Notes: a model not told the origin generated them from the sequence alone. Shown: positions 42,794-53,400, counted from the stretch's first letter. The stretch: 64,000 bases of DNA from Palsa-1392 sp036490335 (GCA_036490335.1 DASXEB010000023.1:212441-276440); one strand, 5' to 3'. Made by a program: numbers and translations.

Positions 42794-44188
42794 TTAGGCA
42801 CGAACTTCGCACAACTTCAGTAGCGTCGTCACATCATTCGCCTCGTCCAGTTTCCAGGCAGCCGCGACCACGCGATCCGCGACATCGCGCCCGATCTTCG
42901 CGTCGCCTAACGAATGAAATTTTCCTTCCAGCTCCGCGTCTTTCAGCCGGTTCTTCGCGTTGCCTAACGGATAGTCGACCCGCTTCGTCAGCGTGCGGCC
43001 GTCGGCCAGCGTCACGTGCACGATGTTTGCCACGGCCTCGGCGTAGATCGCGCTCAGCGCGTCGTTGCGCTCCACTTTCACGTTCTGCAAAAACTCGACG
43101 ATCTTCGGCTCGGTGAAACGCTCCGGCGCGAATTGTTTGTCGGTCACCTCGCCGTCGATCAACGCCACCGCCGTGATGTAAGGCAGGCTGTGATCCGCGG
43201 TTTCGCGCTGTTGCGGCCGCCATTTTTCAGGCTCGCTTCCGATGATGTCGACCGACGCGTCGTGGCTTTCGATCCGCATCGATTTAACCTGTGCAATATC
43301 GCCGATTTCCTTGCGCAAAAAGAGCGCGGCCTCGATCGCGCTTTGGCTGTGATATTCCGCAGGCCAGAACTTGATGCTCGTCTTCAGAATCATCGAAGCC
43401 GGGCCTTCCCCTTTCATCGCCGCCTTCGATTTATCGAAAACTTCTCCGACGTTGCCTAACGACACGCCGAGTTCTTTTTCAAAACCCATCGCGCCTTCAA
43501 AAATCGGCGCCGGACCGGTCATGCCGGCGCGGGCGAGCAGCGCTGCGTAAACACCGCAACGCGCCGCGTTCGCGAAAGCGACGCCTTTCCAATGCGACAA
43601 TTCGCCGACGCGCGCCTGGCGAAAGGCGGCGCAGTTCACGCCCGCGATGTTGATCGCGTGACGCGTGCGCTCTTCGTCGAGCTTCATCAAACGCGCCGCG
43701 GCCAGCGCAGTCGAAAACGCGCCGTAGGTCGGATGATCCCAGCCGCGCGCGCGGATGCTGGCCGCGTCGCAAAAACGGCATTGCACTTCGTAAGCCAGCG
43801 CGGCGGCGAGAATCGCTTCGCGCCCGCTCGCGCCGACGCTTTCCGCGACCGCGAAAACCGCCGCGAGATTATCGCTCGGATGGGCCGGCTCTTTGGAAAG
43901 ATAGGTGTCGTTGTAATCGAAATAGCGAATGCAACAGCCGGTCGCGAAGGCGGCCCAATCGGGCGGCGCCTTGTGCGTCGTGCCGAGAATCGTCGCGCCA
44001 TTCGTCGCCGAAAAATCGGAGGCGACTTTGCGCGCAATCGCGCAGGGCTCTTCGTGCCACGCGCCGAGGGCGCAGCCTAACGAGTCGATGACGCGGCGCT
44101 TTACTTCGTGCACGACGTTTTTGGAAAGGTCTTCGTAGCCTAACGAACAGGAAAATTCGGCGAGACGATGCGCGAGTGATTTGGACAT
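42794..44188 (-). CDS. prpD: 2-methylcitrate dehydratase PrpD
   Basis: 464 residues from the ATG at 44188; the open frame upstream to 44275 is not supported. MmgE/PrpD family blocks: VIDSLGCALGA near 40, GTTHKAPPDWAAFATGC near 85, YEVQCRFCDA, MILKTSIKFWPAEYHSQSAI near 285. It dehydrates 2-methylcitrate to 2-methylaconitate. First gene of the prpD-prpB-citrate synthase run. It carries four internal motif copies as SLG codons (42905, 43454, 44075, 44138), and its stop TAA is in a fifth (42791). Confidence 0.93.
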   Translation of the reverse strand: MSKSLAHRLAEFSCSLGYEDLSKNVVHEVKRRVIDSLGCALGAWHEEPCAIARKVASDFSATNGATILGTTHKAPPDWAAFATGCCIRYFDYNDTYLSKEPAHPSDNLAAVFAVAESVGASGREAILAAALAYEVQCRFCDAASIRARGWDHPTYGAFSTALAAARLMKLDEERTRHAINIAGVNCAAFRQARVGELSHWKGVAFANAARCGVYAALLARAGMTGPAPIFEGAMGFEKELGVSLGNVGEVFDKSKAAMKGEGPASMILKTSIKFWPAEYHSQSAIEAALFLRKEIGDIAQVKSMRIESHDASVDIIGSEPEKWRPQQRETADHSLPYITAVALIDGEVTDKQFAPERFTEPKIVEFLQNVKVERNDALSAIYAEAVANIVHVTLADGRTLTKRVDYPLGNAKNRLKDAELEGKFHSLGDAKIGRDVADRVVAAAWKLDEANDVTTLLKLCEVRA

Positions 44189-44270
44189 GAGCGAAAATTT
44201 GAAGCGCCAATCTGCCGATGAATCGCCAGGCGGCAAGGATGGCGATTTTGGCCACGATCGGCGCAGATGA

Positions 44271-44306
44271 AACACGGATAAAAAATGTTTCTTCCAAATC
44301 CGTGTT
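44271..44306. repeat. AACACGGAT/ATCCGTGTT hairpin in a divergent promoter region
   Basis: Perfect 9-bp arms (44271-44279 and 44298-44306) with an 18-nt loop. The surroundings repeat the phrase (CCTCCGTGCGAATCCGCGG). This looks like the CACGGAT/CGCGGAT type of dispersed intergenic repeat I recall from Verrucomicrobia and Planctomycetes; that comparison is from memory. It lies between prpD and the CoA-transferase gene. Confidence 0.6.
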
Positions 44307-44342
44307 TCCTCCGTGCGAATCCGCGGCTAAATCTTTCTTCCC

Positions 44343-45701
44343 ATGAGCAAAGTTTTTCCTGACGCCAAATCCGCGCTCGCCGGCCTCCTCCACGATGACA
44401 TGACGATCGCCGCCGGCGGCTTCGGCCTCTGCGGCATCCCGGAGAATCTCATCGCCGCCCTGCGCGACAGCGGTGTGCGCGGCCTAACGATCGTGGGCAA
44501 CAACGCCGGCGTCGATGGATTCGGCATGGGCGTTTTGCTCACGACGCGGCAGGTGAAAAAAGTGATGGCGTCGTATGTCGGCGAGAACAAGGAATTCGAG
44601 CGGCAGGTCCTGAGCGGCGAGCTGGAGCTGGAGTTGATCCCGCAGGGAACGCTCGCGGAAAGATTGCGCGCGGGCGGCGCGGGCATCGCCGGATTTTACA
44701 CCCGCACCGGCTTCGGCACGAAGTTAACCGACGGCAAGGAGACGAAAACTTTCGACGGCGCCGAATTCGTCCTGGAGCCGGGCATTCGCGCCGAGGTCTC
44801 GTTAGTCAAAGCGTGGAAGGGCGACAAATCCGGCAACCTGATTTTTCGAAAAACGTCGCGCAATTTCAATCCGATGATCGCGAGCTGCGGCAAAGTTTGC
44901 GTCGCGGAAGTGGAACAACTGGTCGAGATGGGCGAGCTCGATCCCGATCAAATCCACACGCCGGGAATTTTCGTCGATCGCATCATCCAGGGAGAAAAAT
45001 ACGAGAAGCGGATCGAGTTCCGCACCGTGCAAGGCGCCGCGGTCGCGAAAGCCGGCTCGTCCGTGCGCGATCTGATGGCGAAACGCGCCGCGCAGGAATT
45101 GCGCGACGGCTATTACGTGAATCTCGGCATCGGCATCCCGACGCTGGTCGCGAATTATATTCCCGAAGGGATGAACGTGACTCTGCAATCGGAGAACGGA
45201 TTGTTAGGCATCGGCCCGTTCCCGAATCCGGGCGAAGAAGACCCCGACCTGATCAACGCCGGCAAACAAACGATCACGACGCGGCCCGGCTCGGCCTTTT
45301 TCTCGAGCGCCGATTCGTTCGCGATGATCCGCGGCGGCCACGTCGACCTCGCGATCCTCGGCGCCTTTGAAGTGACCGATCGCGGCGACATCGCGAACTG
45401 GATGATCCCCGGCAAAATGGTCAAAGGCCCGGGAGGCGCGATGGATTTGGTCGCGGGCGTGAAGCGCGTCGTGGCCGTGCTGGAGCACATTTCAAAGGAC
45501 GGCAGCCCGAAAATTTTGAAAGAATGCACGCTGCCGATCACCGGAAAAAAATGCGTCGATCTCATCATCACCGACCTCTGTGTTTTCGAAGTGAAAGAAA
45601 GCGGCGGCCTCGTCCTCGTCGAGCTGCTCAACCCCGGGGTTACCGTCGAAGAAATCCGCCGCAAGACCGGCGCGCCCTTCGAGGTCGCGTTGAAAAGTTA
45701 G
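44343..45701 (+). CDS. 3-oxoacid CoA-transferase, fused A and B subunits (SCOT type)
   Basis: 452 residues: alpha part about 1-230 (AAGGFGLCGIPENLIAAL, NNAGVDGFGMG) and beta part about 235-450 (YVNLGIGIPTLVANYIPEG, then LQSENGLLGIG with the catalytic Glu, and GGHVDLAILGAFEV). It moves CoA from succinyl-CoA to acetoacetate or similar acids. The fused single chain is like the eukaryotic enzyme; many bacteria have two chains. It is divergent from the methylcitrate operon. Confidence 0.94.
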   Translation: MSKVFPDAKSALAGLLHDDMTIAAGGFGLCGIPENLIAALRDSGVRGLTIVGNNAGVDGFGMGVLLTTRQVKKVMASYVGENKEFERQVLSGELELELIPQGTLAERLRAGGAGIAGFYTRTGFGTKLTDGKETKTFDGAEFVLEPGIRAEVSLVKAWKGDKSGNLIFRKTSRNFNPMIASCGKVCVAEVEQLVEMGELDPDQIHTPGIFVDRIIQGEKYEKRIEFRTVQGAAVAKAGSSVRDLMAKRAAQELRDGYYVNLGIGIPTLVANYIPEGMNVTLQSENGLLGIGPFPNPGEEDPDLINAGKQTITTRPGSAFFSSADSFAMIRGGHVDLAILGAFEVTDRGDIANWMIPGKMVKGPGGAMDLVAGVKRVVAVLEHISKDGSPKILKECTLPITGKKCVDLIITDLCVFEVKESGGLVLVELLNPGVTVEEIRRKTGAPFEVALKS

Positions 45702-45893
45702 CTCTGTTTGAAAATCTGGCTACGCGATCCATGGCTACAAGGTCGTTCTCGCCAGTCCGGACGGGACGGCCGACGGCACCTGGCGGCCGTGAGCAACGAA
45801 TCGTTGGAAGAGAATGATTGCACTCCGCGATCATAAATCGCGGACACTCCATTCGGCCAAACGCCCGTTGAGAGGCGATGAACGTTTCTCGCT

Positions 45894-46558
45894 TTACGGC
45901 TTTTTCGCCGAAACGCAGATCCACCCTTTCTCCGGCTCTTCGCGCACCTGCACATCGGAATAGCCGACCTGCGCCAGGACTTCGCGATGTTCGTCCGCGG
46001 TGAGCAGGTGCATACCGGTGAGATCAACCATCTTCTCGATCTGGGCCTCGCTCCATTTTTTCCCGCCGAGATAAACTTCGGCGACGAGCAGAAAGGTGCC
46101 ACCCGGTTTCAAGACCCGCCGCACTTCCCTCACATCTGCGGGTAAGTCTGGCCAAAAGAAATGCGTCTCCACCGCGGTGACGAGATCGAACGTTTCGTCC
46201 GCGAAGGGCAAGTGCGACACCGACGCGTGCATTATTTCTACGCGGCCTTCTCCGCCGCGCGCGCGTTGAATCTCCTCGCCGCCGCCACGCTCGCCTCGGA
46301 GAAATCGATGCCGTACACTTTGCCCGCTGCCGCCGCGCGGGCGAGTTTGCTCACCGTTCTCCCGCCGCCGCAGCCTGCATCCAGAATCGTGTCGCCTGGT
46401 CCAATGCTGACGCCGCTCAGTCCCCAGTCGGTCAGCGCCGAGTGGCCGAGATTCATCCCCCAAAGTATGAGCCCACCGAGCCGGCCCACCGGCTTCCGAC
46501 ATTGACCAGCCACTTTACGCGCCAAGCTCACAGGAATGTGCCTAACGAGACACAGCAT
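45894..46558 (-). pseudogene. Frameshifted class I SAM methyltransferase
   Basis: The N-terminal frame (ATG 46558) has LDAGCGGGRTVSKLA (SAM motif I) and VYGIDFSEASVAAARR, and stops at 46238. The C-terminal frame continues one base away as VEIMHASVSHLPFADETFDL, FFWPDLPADVREVRRVLKPGG and LLTADEHREVLAQVGYSDV down to 45894. The frames meet near 46245. Joined, it would be a complete small methyltransferase of about 220 residues. Either decayed or a single sequencing error. Confidence 0.8.
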
Positions 46559-46629
46559 CGCCCAACCCGCGAGCGGGAAAAGCGGCCGGCTCTTTCCTCA
46601 GCGATCGCGAGCGCGCCGCAGCGTATTGA

Positions 46630-46704
46630 AATCTCCTTCGAAGAAATCCGCGCCCGGACCGGCGCACCCTGCGAGGTTTCACTACGGAGATACGTTCGCC
46701 TTTG
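46630..46704 (+). pseudogene. Remnant of a CoA-transferase 3' end
   Basis: ISFEEIRARTGAPCEVSLRR is encoded here and matches the last residues of the CoA-transferase (VTVEEIRRKTGAPFEVALKS) at 45641-45700; DNA identity is about 80% over 40 bp. It has the same orientation and lies 1 kb downstream, beyond the methyltransferase pseudogene. No upstream part of a second gene is present. Confidence 0.6.
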
Positions 46705-46864
46705 ATGTCGAGCTTGTTTCGGCAGGAGGCATGGGGTGAGGTCTGCCCGCGACGAGAGAGAAACTGCCGGCCGGCCGCTCATCTTCGCGAGCGAGCGCAC
46801 GCCTGCCGCGTGGCAGACGCCCGACCTTTTAAGCTTGACTCCCCGTCGGCAGCTTTCTTCACTT

Positions 46865-47854
46865 ATGATCATGGCGAACAGTAGTGGCGGTGTCAGGTCA
46901 TTAAACGCTCATCGTTTCTTCTGGCTCGCGCCGTTGCTGGGGCTGAGTTTGTGGTCAACAGCGATGGGGCAGCAGTTGACGCCTCCGATCAACCCCTTGC
47001 AGGTGGCCCTGCTGAAGTGGGGTCCGAATTTGACGACGACGTTCACGGCGGGCGCGACGCCAAAGGGCGTAGCGTTTGACGGCGCGAATATGTGGGTGGC
47101 GAATGTAGCGTCGAATAACGTCACGAAAGTGCGCGCAAATGATGGGCTGGTGCTGGGCACTTACTCTGTAGGCAAACAGCCCTATGGCGTGGCTTATGAC
47201 GGAACCAATGTGTGGGTGGCCAATCACGGCAGCGGGACCGTGACCAAGCTGCGCGGAAGTGATGGAACGAACCTCGGGACCTTCAACGTTGCGGGTGGTA
47301 TGACGGGGATCGCGTTCGATGGGACAAATATCTGGGTGGCGAGCCATCTCACCGGATCGGTGGTGAAGTTACGCACGAGCGACGGCACGACGATTGGTTC
47401 ATACAAGGTCGGGACCCACCCCATCGGCGTGGCTATCGATGGGGCGAACGTGTGGGTGACGAACGAGGTGACCGACAATGTGACGAAGTTACGGGCGAGC
47501 GACGGCACGGTGCTCGGGACGTTCAAAGTGGGAGCGAGTCCACAGGGGCTGGCATTCGATGGGGCGAATATCTGGATCGCAAATGAAGATGACGCCACGG
47601 TGACAGAGTTGCGGGCGAGCGACGGGGTGATGCTCGGCACCTTCGCTGTAGGCGTGGAGCCTTATGGGGTGGTTTTCGATGGGGTGAGCATCTGGGTCAC
47701 GAACGAAACGGATAACACCGTGACGAAATTGCGCGCGAGTGACGGCGCACTGGAGGCGACTCTCCCGACCGGCCCCGGCCCCTACGGCATTGCCTTCGAC
47801 GGCGCGAATGTCTGGGTGACAAACTCTGACGCCGGGACCGTGAGCAAGCTCTAG
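46865..47854 (+). CDS. Exported seven-bladed NHL/YVTN-type propeller
   Basis: About 329 residues from the ATG at 46865 (a second at 46871); the open frame begins at 46736 without support. Signal sequence around FFWLAPLLGLSLWSTAMG. Then seven 42-residue units, each with G-(V/I)-A-FDG-x-N-(I/V)-WV-(A/T)-N...T-V-TKLRASDG...G(T/S)(F/Y)-x-VG. The repeats are also similar at DNA level (126 bp), so copy number may vary between strains. Likely a cell-surface protein; no catalytic site seen. Confidence 0.82.
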   Translation: MIMANSSGGVRSLNAHRFFWLAPLLGLSLWSTAMGQQLTPPINPLQVALLKWGPNLTTTFTAGATPKGVAFDGANMWVANVASNNVTKVRANDGLVLGTYSVGKQPYGVAYDGTNVWVANHGSGTVTKLRGSDGTNLGTFNVAGGMTGIAFDGTNIWVASHLTGSVVKLRTSDGTTIGSYKVGTHPIGVAIDGANVWVTNEVTDNVTKLRASDGTVLGTFKVGASPQGLAFDGANIWIANEDDATVTELRASDGVMLGTFAVGVEPYGVVFDGVSIWVTNETDNTVTKLRASDGALEATLPTGPGPYGIAFDGANVWVTNSDAGTVSKL

Positions 47855-47924
47855 CTTCCGTGGTGAACGAGTGTTTGCCGGCGATCAGAGCCAGCTAAAT
47901 TTGTTACGTGAGCCCTGCTGGCGA

Positions 47925-49235
47925 CTAAGCGGGTGGGCTAGATTTTGCCGGCGTAACTGGGCCGCGCGGACAGACGAGCACGAGCGCGGAGGCGATGGTC
48001 CAGCAAGCGATCATGAAAATGAATCCGCTGCGAAACGAGCCGCTGCTCTGGCTCAGGTTGCCGATGATTTTCGGCCCGACGAATCCGCCGATGCTCGCGG
48101 TGCAGTTGATGAAGCCGACCGCCGCGGCCGCGCCCGAGCTGGCGAGAAATTCCGAGGGCAACGCCCAAAACGACGGCAGATACGCGACCGTCCCAAACCC
48201 GACCAAAGTGAAGACGACAATGAGCAGCGCGGTGGATTGCGGCAGCAACAGCCACCCGCCGAGCGCGAGCGCCGCGGTCAGTTGAGGGACGGCAAAATGC
48301 CAGCGGCGTTCGCCGGTGCGATCGGAGTTCGAGCCGAGGAAGAGCATGCCGATGAGGCCGACGACAAATGGAATCGCGCCGACCCAGCCGATGCGTTGCA
48401 CGTCGCTCCAGCCGGTCAGCCGTTGCAACATCGTCGGAAACCAAAACCAGTACGCGTAGCCACCGGTGTAGCAAAAAAACAGACCCGCGGTGAGCAGCAG
48501 CACCGCCGGTTGCCGCAGCGCCTGCGTGATCGCGATCTGCGCAACGCCCGACTTCGCCCTCCGCTCTTCGGCGAGGCGCGTCGTGAGCCAGGCGCTCTCG
48601 TCGGGCCGCAGCCACTTTGACTCGTTAGGCCGATCCGGCAGGACGAAAAACGTCACGATTCCGAGCACGATCGCGGGCGCGCCTTCGAGCAGGAAAAGCC
48701 AGCGCCATCCCGGCAGGTTGAGCCAGTGGACGCCGAGGATTTTTCCGGCGAGCGGTCCGCCGAGAATGTAAGCGATCGGGATCGCGGCCATGAAACGCGC
48801 GACGGCTTTGGCGCGGTCCCGCGCGACAAACCAGTGCGAAAGATAAACGATCACGCCGGGAAAAAATCCGGCCTCGGCTGCGCCTAACGAAAAGCGGGCG
48901 CCGTATAATTCCAGGGGTGTTCCCACGAAGCCGGTCAGCGTCGTCAGGGCGCCCCACGCGATCAGGGTGAGACCGAGCAATTTTCTTGCGCTCCAGCGTT
49001 CGACCAAAAGCGCGCCGGGAATTTGCAGCCCGAGATAGCCGATGAAAAAAATCCCGCTCGCCGTGCCGAAGACGGAATCGGTCAGGCCGAGGTCGGCTTT
49101 CATGCGCAGGGCGGCGAAGGCGATGTTCGTGCGATCGAGATAATTCGCGACGTAGAGAAGGAAAAGGAACGGGAGCAATCGCCACGCGATGCGGGCGCGT
49201 GCGCTTGTGCCGGCGTTTTCCGACAGCGAAGTCAT
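47925..49235 (-). CDS. Major facilitator transporter, anion:cation symporter (ACS) type
   Basis: 436 residues with twelve transmembrane helices. N-terminal YVANYLDRTNIAFAALRM and GYLGLQIPGALLVERWSARK match the ACS branch (tartrate, hexuronate, phthalate carriers). A loop with DRAKAVARFMAAIP follows. The substrate is probably an organic acid but cannot be named. Motif copies at 48622 and 48882 encode PNES and SLGA. Confidence 0.86.
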   Translation of the reverse strand: MTSLSENAGTSARARIAWRLLPFLFLLYVANYLDRTNIAFAALRMKADLGLTDSVFGTASGIFFIGYLGLQIPGALLVERWSARKLLGLTLIAWGALTTLTGFVGTPLELYGARFSLGAAEAGFFPGVIVYLSHWFVARDRAKAVARFMAAIPIAYILGGPLAGKILGVHWLNLPGWRWLFLLEGAPAIVLGIVTFFVLPDRPNESKWLRPDESAWLTTRLAEERRAKSGVAQIAITQALRQPAVLLLTAGLFFCYTGGYAYWFWFPTMLQRLTGWSDVQRIGWVGAIPFVVGLIGMLFLGSNSDRTGERRWHFAVPQLTAALALGGWLLLPQSTALLIVVFTLVGFGTVAYLPSFWALPSEFLASSGAAAAVGFINCTASIGGFVGPKIIGNLSQSSGSFRSGFIFMIACWTIASALVLVCPRGPVTPAKSSPPA

Positions 49236-49337
49236 GTCTGTGCGAGCATAGCGTTGTCGTTGGCGCTCACAATTCGAATCCAGTTGGGAGGAAAAGTTAG
49301 CCTAACGAGTAAAGGGCTGCGAAACGACGGATCAAAG

Positions 49338-50453
49338 TTACTTCTTCGCCTTGACCGGCTGCCAGATTGGATGATCGAGCCAGCCCGGGTTAGCCATGCC
49401 CGCGCGGAAGGCGGCGAGCGCTTCGACTGATGAGTTTACGCGCAGGTTGCTGTAGGTGTTATCGTCGTTCTGCCAGCGCTCGTGCCAGTAAACCGCGGCT
49501 TTGATCCGCGGGTAATCCTTCAGAAAAAGTTTCAAACCGTCGCGGATGAAACTCGCCTTGTTGCCCGCGTCCGGAAATTCGCCAACACCCCATTCCGCGA
49601 CCATGATCGGCTTCGTCGGATCGACTTCGCAAAGTTGATTGTATGGCCAGGTGATGAGCGGCTCGATCGGCGTCCAGTCGCCTTCTCCGACCTGCTGCCC
49701 GTAAATGCTCATGCCCAGCCAATCGACATAATTCGAGCCCGGATAATAGGCCGCCGGATAATTCCAGATGTCGTTAGGCTCGGAATAATTGTTGGTGTGA
49801 AACATCCACTGGATGTTCTTCGCCCCCCGCGCGCGGACGCGATCGACGACGTGCCGGTAGGCGGTTTTGAAAACATCCGGACCCGCCCACTCGTTAGGCG
49901 CGATCTTTTTGTTTCCGCCATAATACCAGCCCGACCAGGGAAACCAGTTGCCGTTCATTTCGTTCGCGAAGGAGACGATGATCGGGCCGCCGTAGTCGCG
50001 CGCCGAGTCGGCCCAGCGATCGATGTAACTGTCCCATTTGCCATCGATGATGTTCGTTAGGCTAAAGCGATCCGGTCCGCGTTTTTGAATATAAGGCCGA
50101 TCCCACGGCGACCAGAAAAGCAGCGGCATCGAGCCGTGGCGCGAGATGATTTCGAGATTGCGGGTCGGGAAACTTTGCTCTCCCCAATAACTCGACGAGG
50201 CGACGATCGCTTGCTTTTTGCCAACCAAATCCTCGAAGTCCTCGATTGCTTCGAGCGTGACTTCGTCTTCGGCGTCTCCGAAATCGATGTAGGCGCCAGT
50301 GTATTTTCCCTCTGTTGGAATGGCGAGTTCGACCGGGCCATTTTGCCTAACGACCAAAGGAACTGTCGGCTTGCGGCAACCCGTCAGGCAAAGCAGGAGC
50401 GCGCCCGCGTACGCGCCCAGACTTATGGTCGTTAGGCGGGGGCGCTTCTTCAA
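49338..50453 (-). CDS. GH26-like glycoside hydrolase, lipoprotein
   Basis: 371 residues from the TTG at 50453, whose first bases overlap the stop codon of the upstream glycosyltransferase fusion. The signal peptide ends in a lipobox (LLLCLTGC). The catalytic domain has SFANEMNGNWFPWSGW with the acid/base Glu near 190 and IMVAEWGVGEFPDAG with the nucleophile Glu near 290, the pattern of GH26 mannanase/lichenase-type enzymes. It probably trims or cleaves the polysaccharide made by its operon partner. Four to five motif copies lie in it. Confidence 0.83.
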   Translation of the reverse strand: MKKRPRLTTISLGAYAGALLLCLTGCRKPTVPLVVRQNGPVELAIPTEGKYTGAYIDFGDAEDEVTLEAIEDFEDLVGKKQAIVASSSYWGEQSFPTRNLEIISRHGSMPLLFWSPWDRPYIQKRGPDRFSLTNIIDGKWDSYIDRWADSARDYGGPIIVSFANEMNGNWFPWSGWYYGGNKKIAPNEWAGPDVFKTAYRHVVDRVRARGAKNIQWMFHTNNYSEPNDIWNYPAAYYPGSNYVDWLGMSIYGQQVGEGDWTPIEPLITWPYNQLCEVDPTKPIMVAEWGVGEFPDAGNKASFIRDGLKLFLKDYPRIKAAVYWHERWQNDDNTYSNLRVNSSVEALAAFRAGMANPGWLDHPIWQPVKAKK

Positions 50454-53400
50454 GTGCGCGCGGGCACGGAGGCAGTGCGCTCCAGTTTCACCCAGCTGAC
50501 CCAGGCGCCTTTGAGCGCGCGGAAAACGGCTTTCCAGATGACGTAGCTGAGGAGCGGGCGATAAATCAGCCGCATCGGCAGAATCCGCCACGCGCGGATG
50601 ACCGGTTCGCCCTCGATCAGGCAGGCGAGCACGGCGATGAACAAATCGATTGCGAGAAAGATGATGACGAACGGCAGAACCGCTGCCCAGATCCCGAACG
50701 GCAAAGAGGCGAGGAGGACGAGGTCGACCGCCGGGGTCAGCGCGACGAGGATGATTTGGAAAAACCACACGCTCGGCAGACTGAACCAGCCGAGCGCGCG
50801 ATAACGCCAGTTGAAAGTGAGGTCGCGATGTTTCCACAAACATTGCAGCGTGCCGTAGGCCCAGCGAAAGCGCTGTCGCGCGAGCGCGCGCACAGTCTCG
50901 GGCGCTTCCGTCCACGCGATCGCGGCTGGTGCGTATTCGACGCGATGACCTTTGCGATGCATCGAAAGGGTGAGGTCGGTGTCTTCCGCGAGCGTGTCGA
51001 GACTGAGCCAGCCGGCGTCGGCGATGGCCGATTTGCGCGCGGCGCCGATCGCGCCGGGGACGACGGTGACGCAATTCCAGCGCGTGTAAGCGCGGCGATC
51101 GAGATTGAAGCCGCAGGTGTATTCGAGCGACTGGCAGCGGGCGAGGAAGGTGCGCAAATTTCCCACCTTGGCATGCCCCGAAACCGCGCCGATGCGCGCA
51201 TCGACGAACGGTCGCGTGAGATGAATCAGCGTGTCCGGCTGCACGTGCGTGTCGGCGTCGAGGAAAACGATGATCTCGTGGCTCGCACTCGTTAGGCCGC
51301 GACGGAGGGCGGAAGCTTTGCCGGAATTTGTCTGCCGCAAAAGTCGCACGCGCGGATCGTTGTTCGCGATCGCTTCCACTTCGGCGGCGGTTTTGTCGAC
51401 CGAGCCGTCGTCGATCACGATCACTTCCATCTCGGTGTCATACTTGCTCGCGAGCAGCGCGCGCAAAGTGCCGGCGATCACTTTTTCTTCGTTGAACGCG
51501 GCGATGAGCACGCTGACCGGCTCCGCGAATTCATTCTTGCGCCAGCGAAAACGCGAGGCGAGCCAGACGACCATCAATGTGCGCACGACCGTGAGCGCGG
51601 TCGCGACAATCATGAAAGCCCAGAGCAATTCCTCGATGTTGCGCAGGATGCGAAAGCCGGTCCCACTGACGATTCGCACCATCGAATCGGGACCGGTTTG
51701 CGCCGGCGGCATGAGCGCGTCGCGGGTCGTGCCTAACAATGTGCTCAGCGGCACGACGGTGTCGCCGCGCGTGTGCAGATAATCGAGAATGCGCGGGAGC
51801 GCGGCGACGGTTTCCGAGCGATCGCCGCCGCCGTCGTGCAGGAGAATAATGTTGCCGTCGCGGCGCTGCTGCTTGACCCGAGTCACGATCACGTTCGTGC
51901 CCGGCCGCGCCCAATCCTGCGGGTCGATGTTTTCGAGCACGACGAGATAATTCAAATCCTGCGCGATCTGGAGCGGGATCAATTCATTCACGCTGCCGGG
52001 GCTGGTGTCGGCGTTGTAAGGCGGACGAAAAAGTGTCGTCGAGCGGCCGGTGATCGTCTCGAGCAGAAGCTGGGTCGCGTTTAATTCCAGACGAATGTGC
52101 TCGGGCCAGCACTCGCCGAGGTTCGGATGATAATAGGTGTGATTGCCGATGGTGTGACCTTCGGCCACGATCCGCCTAACGAGATCGGGATAACGTTCCG
52201 CGTTCACCCCGACGAGAAAAAACGACGCCTTCACATTCGCGGCTTTGAGAATGTCGAGAATGCGCGGCGTCCAGGTCGGGTCGGGGCCGTCGTCGAATGT
52301 GATCGCGACCTGCGACGGGGTGCCGCCGCCCTGGTGATAGAGCGTCGGAAATTCCGGGAAGCGCAAATAGGCCGCGGTGAAGTTGCCCTTCGCGTCCTTC
52401 GTCACGTGGCGCAAACCGTCGGCCCGGCTTTCGTCGACCGTCACGATCTCGCCTTCGCCGATGTCCGCGATCGTGTCGGTGCTTTTCAAAACATCGAGCG
52501 CGCCCTGCGTTTTCGGATCGGTCCGGCCGTCGTTAGGCAACTTCATCGCGTCCCAGATCGCGGAGTCTTCCGAGCCAAGACGAAAGAGGGCGATGCCGCC
52601 GACGTGCTGCTGCCGCGCGCTCCGCAGTTCATTCAAAAAAGTGGTCGCGTCGAGAAACGAGACAGTGTGATTCTCAGCGCCGTCTTCGTAAGTGAAAGTC
52701 GGATTGTAATCCGGCGCGCCGACGCTGAACCCGGGGACATCGGCCGAGCTCGCGCGGCTCATCGCCTCGGCAAAACTGATCGTGTCCGCTTTCGGCTGGC
52801 CCTCCGTCCAATCGTAACCATAACTGCCGAGACCGATGATCCATTGCTGCGGATCTGCGTCGCTCAGGAGGACGTTGAGCCAGCCGTCGAACCAGTCGCG
52901 CGAAGCGAGCGGGCCGGGCGTTTCGTTGTCAGAAGTCTCGTCGTAAAGGAGCGCGACAAAGCGATCGACTTTCTCGATCACCTTGTCGGAACCGGTCAGG
53001 TCGAGCGATTCGCCGGGCGTGACGCAAATCCAAAGCTCGCGCCCGTCTTTGTGCAGCGCGTCGGCGAATTCGCTGATCATCTCCGCGATTTTGTTGGTGT
53101 AGGCGGGATCGACTTCTTCCCAATCGATCACGACGCCGGCCGCCTTCGCGTCGCGCAACGCGGCGAGAACGTTGCCGAAAAATTTCTGGCGACGCGCCGG
53201 CTCGGCCTGGGCGAGATTTTCGATCGCTTCCGGCTGCCATTTGTCGCCGAGCAGATTGGTCAGCAGCGGCATGAGCGCGATGCCGTGCGCGGCGGCAAAT
53301 TTCGGGAGACGATTGTCGGGATCGATCTGCAAATCGCCCATGCCGTTCACGACCGCGATCCATTCCGGGCAGACGTGCGTGATCTGCGCCGCGTGCTCCT

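Noticed and set aside
45702..45893. Possible small gene or attachment site between the CoA-transferase and the methyltransferase
   Set aside because: Only a weak inverted repeat (CCGCGAT/ATCGCGG at about 45827-45845) is visible, and no start with a credible product.
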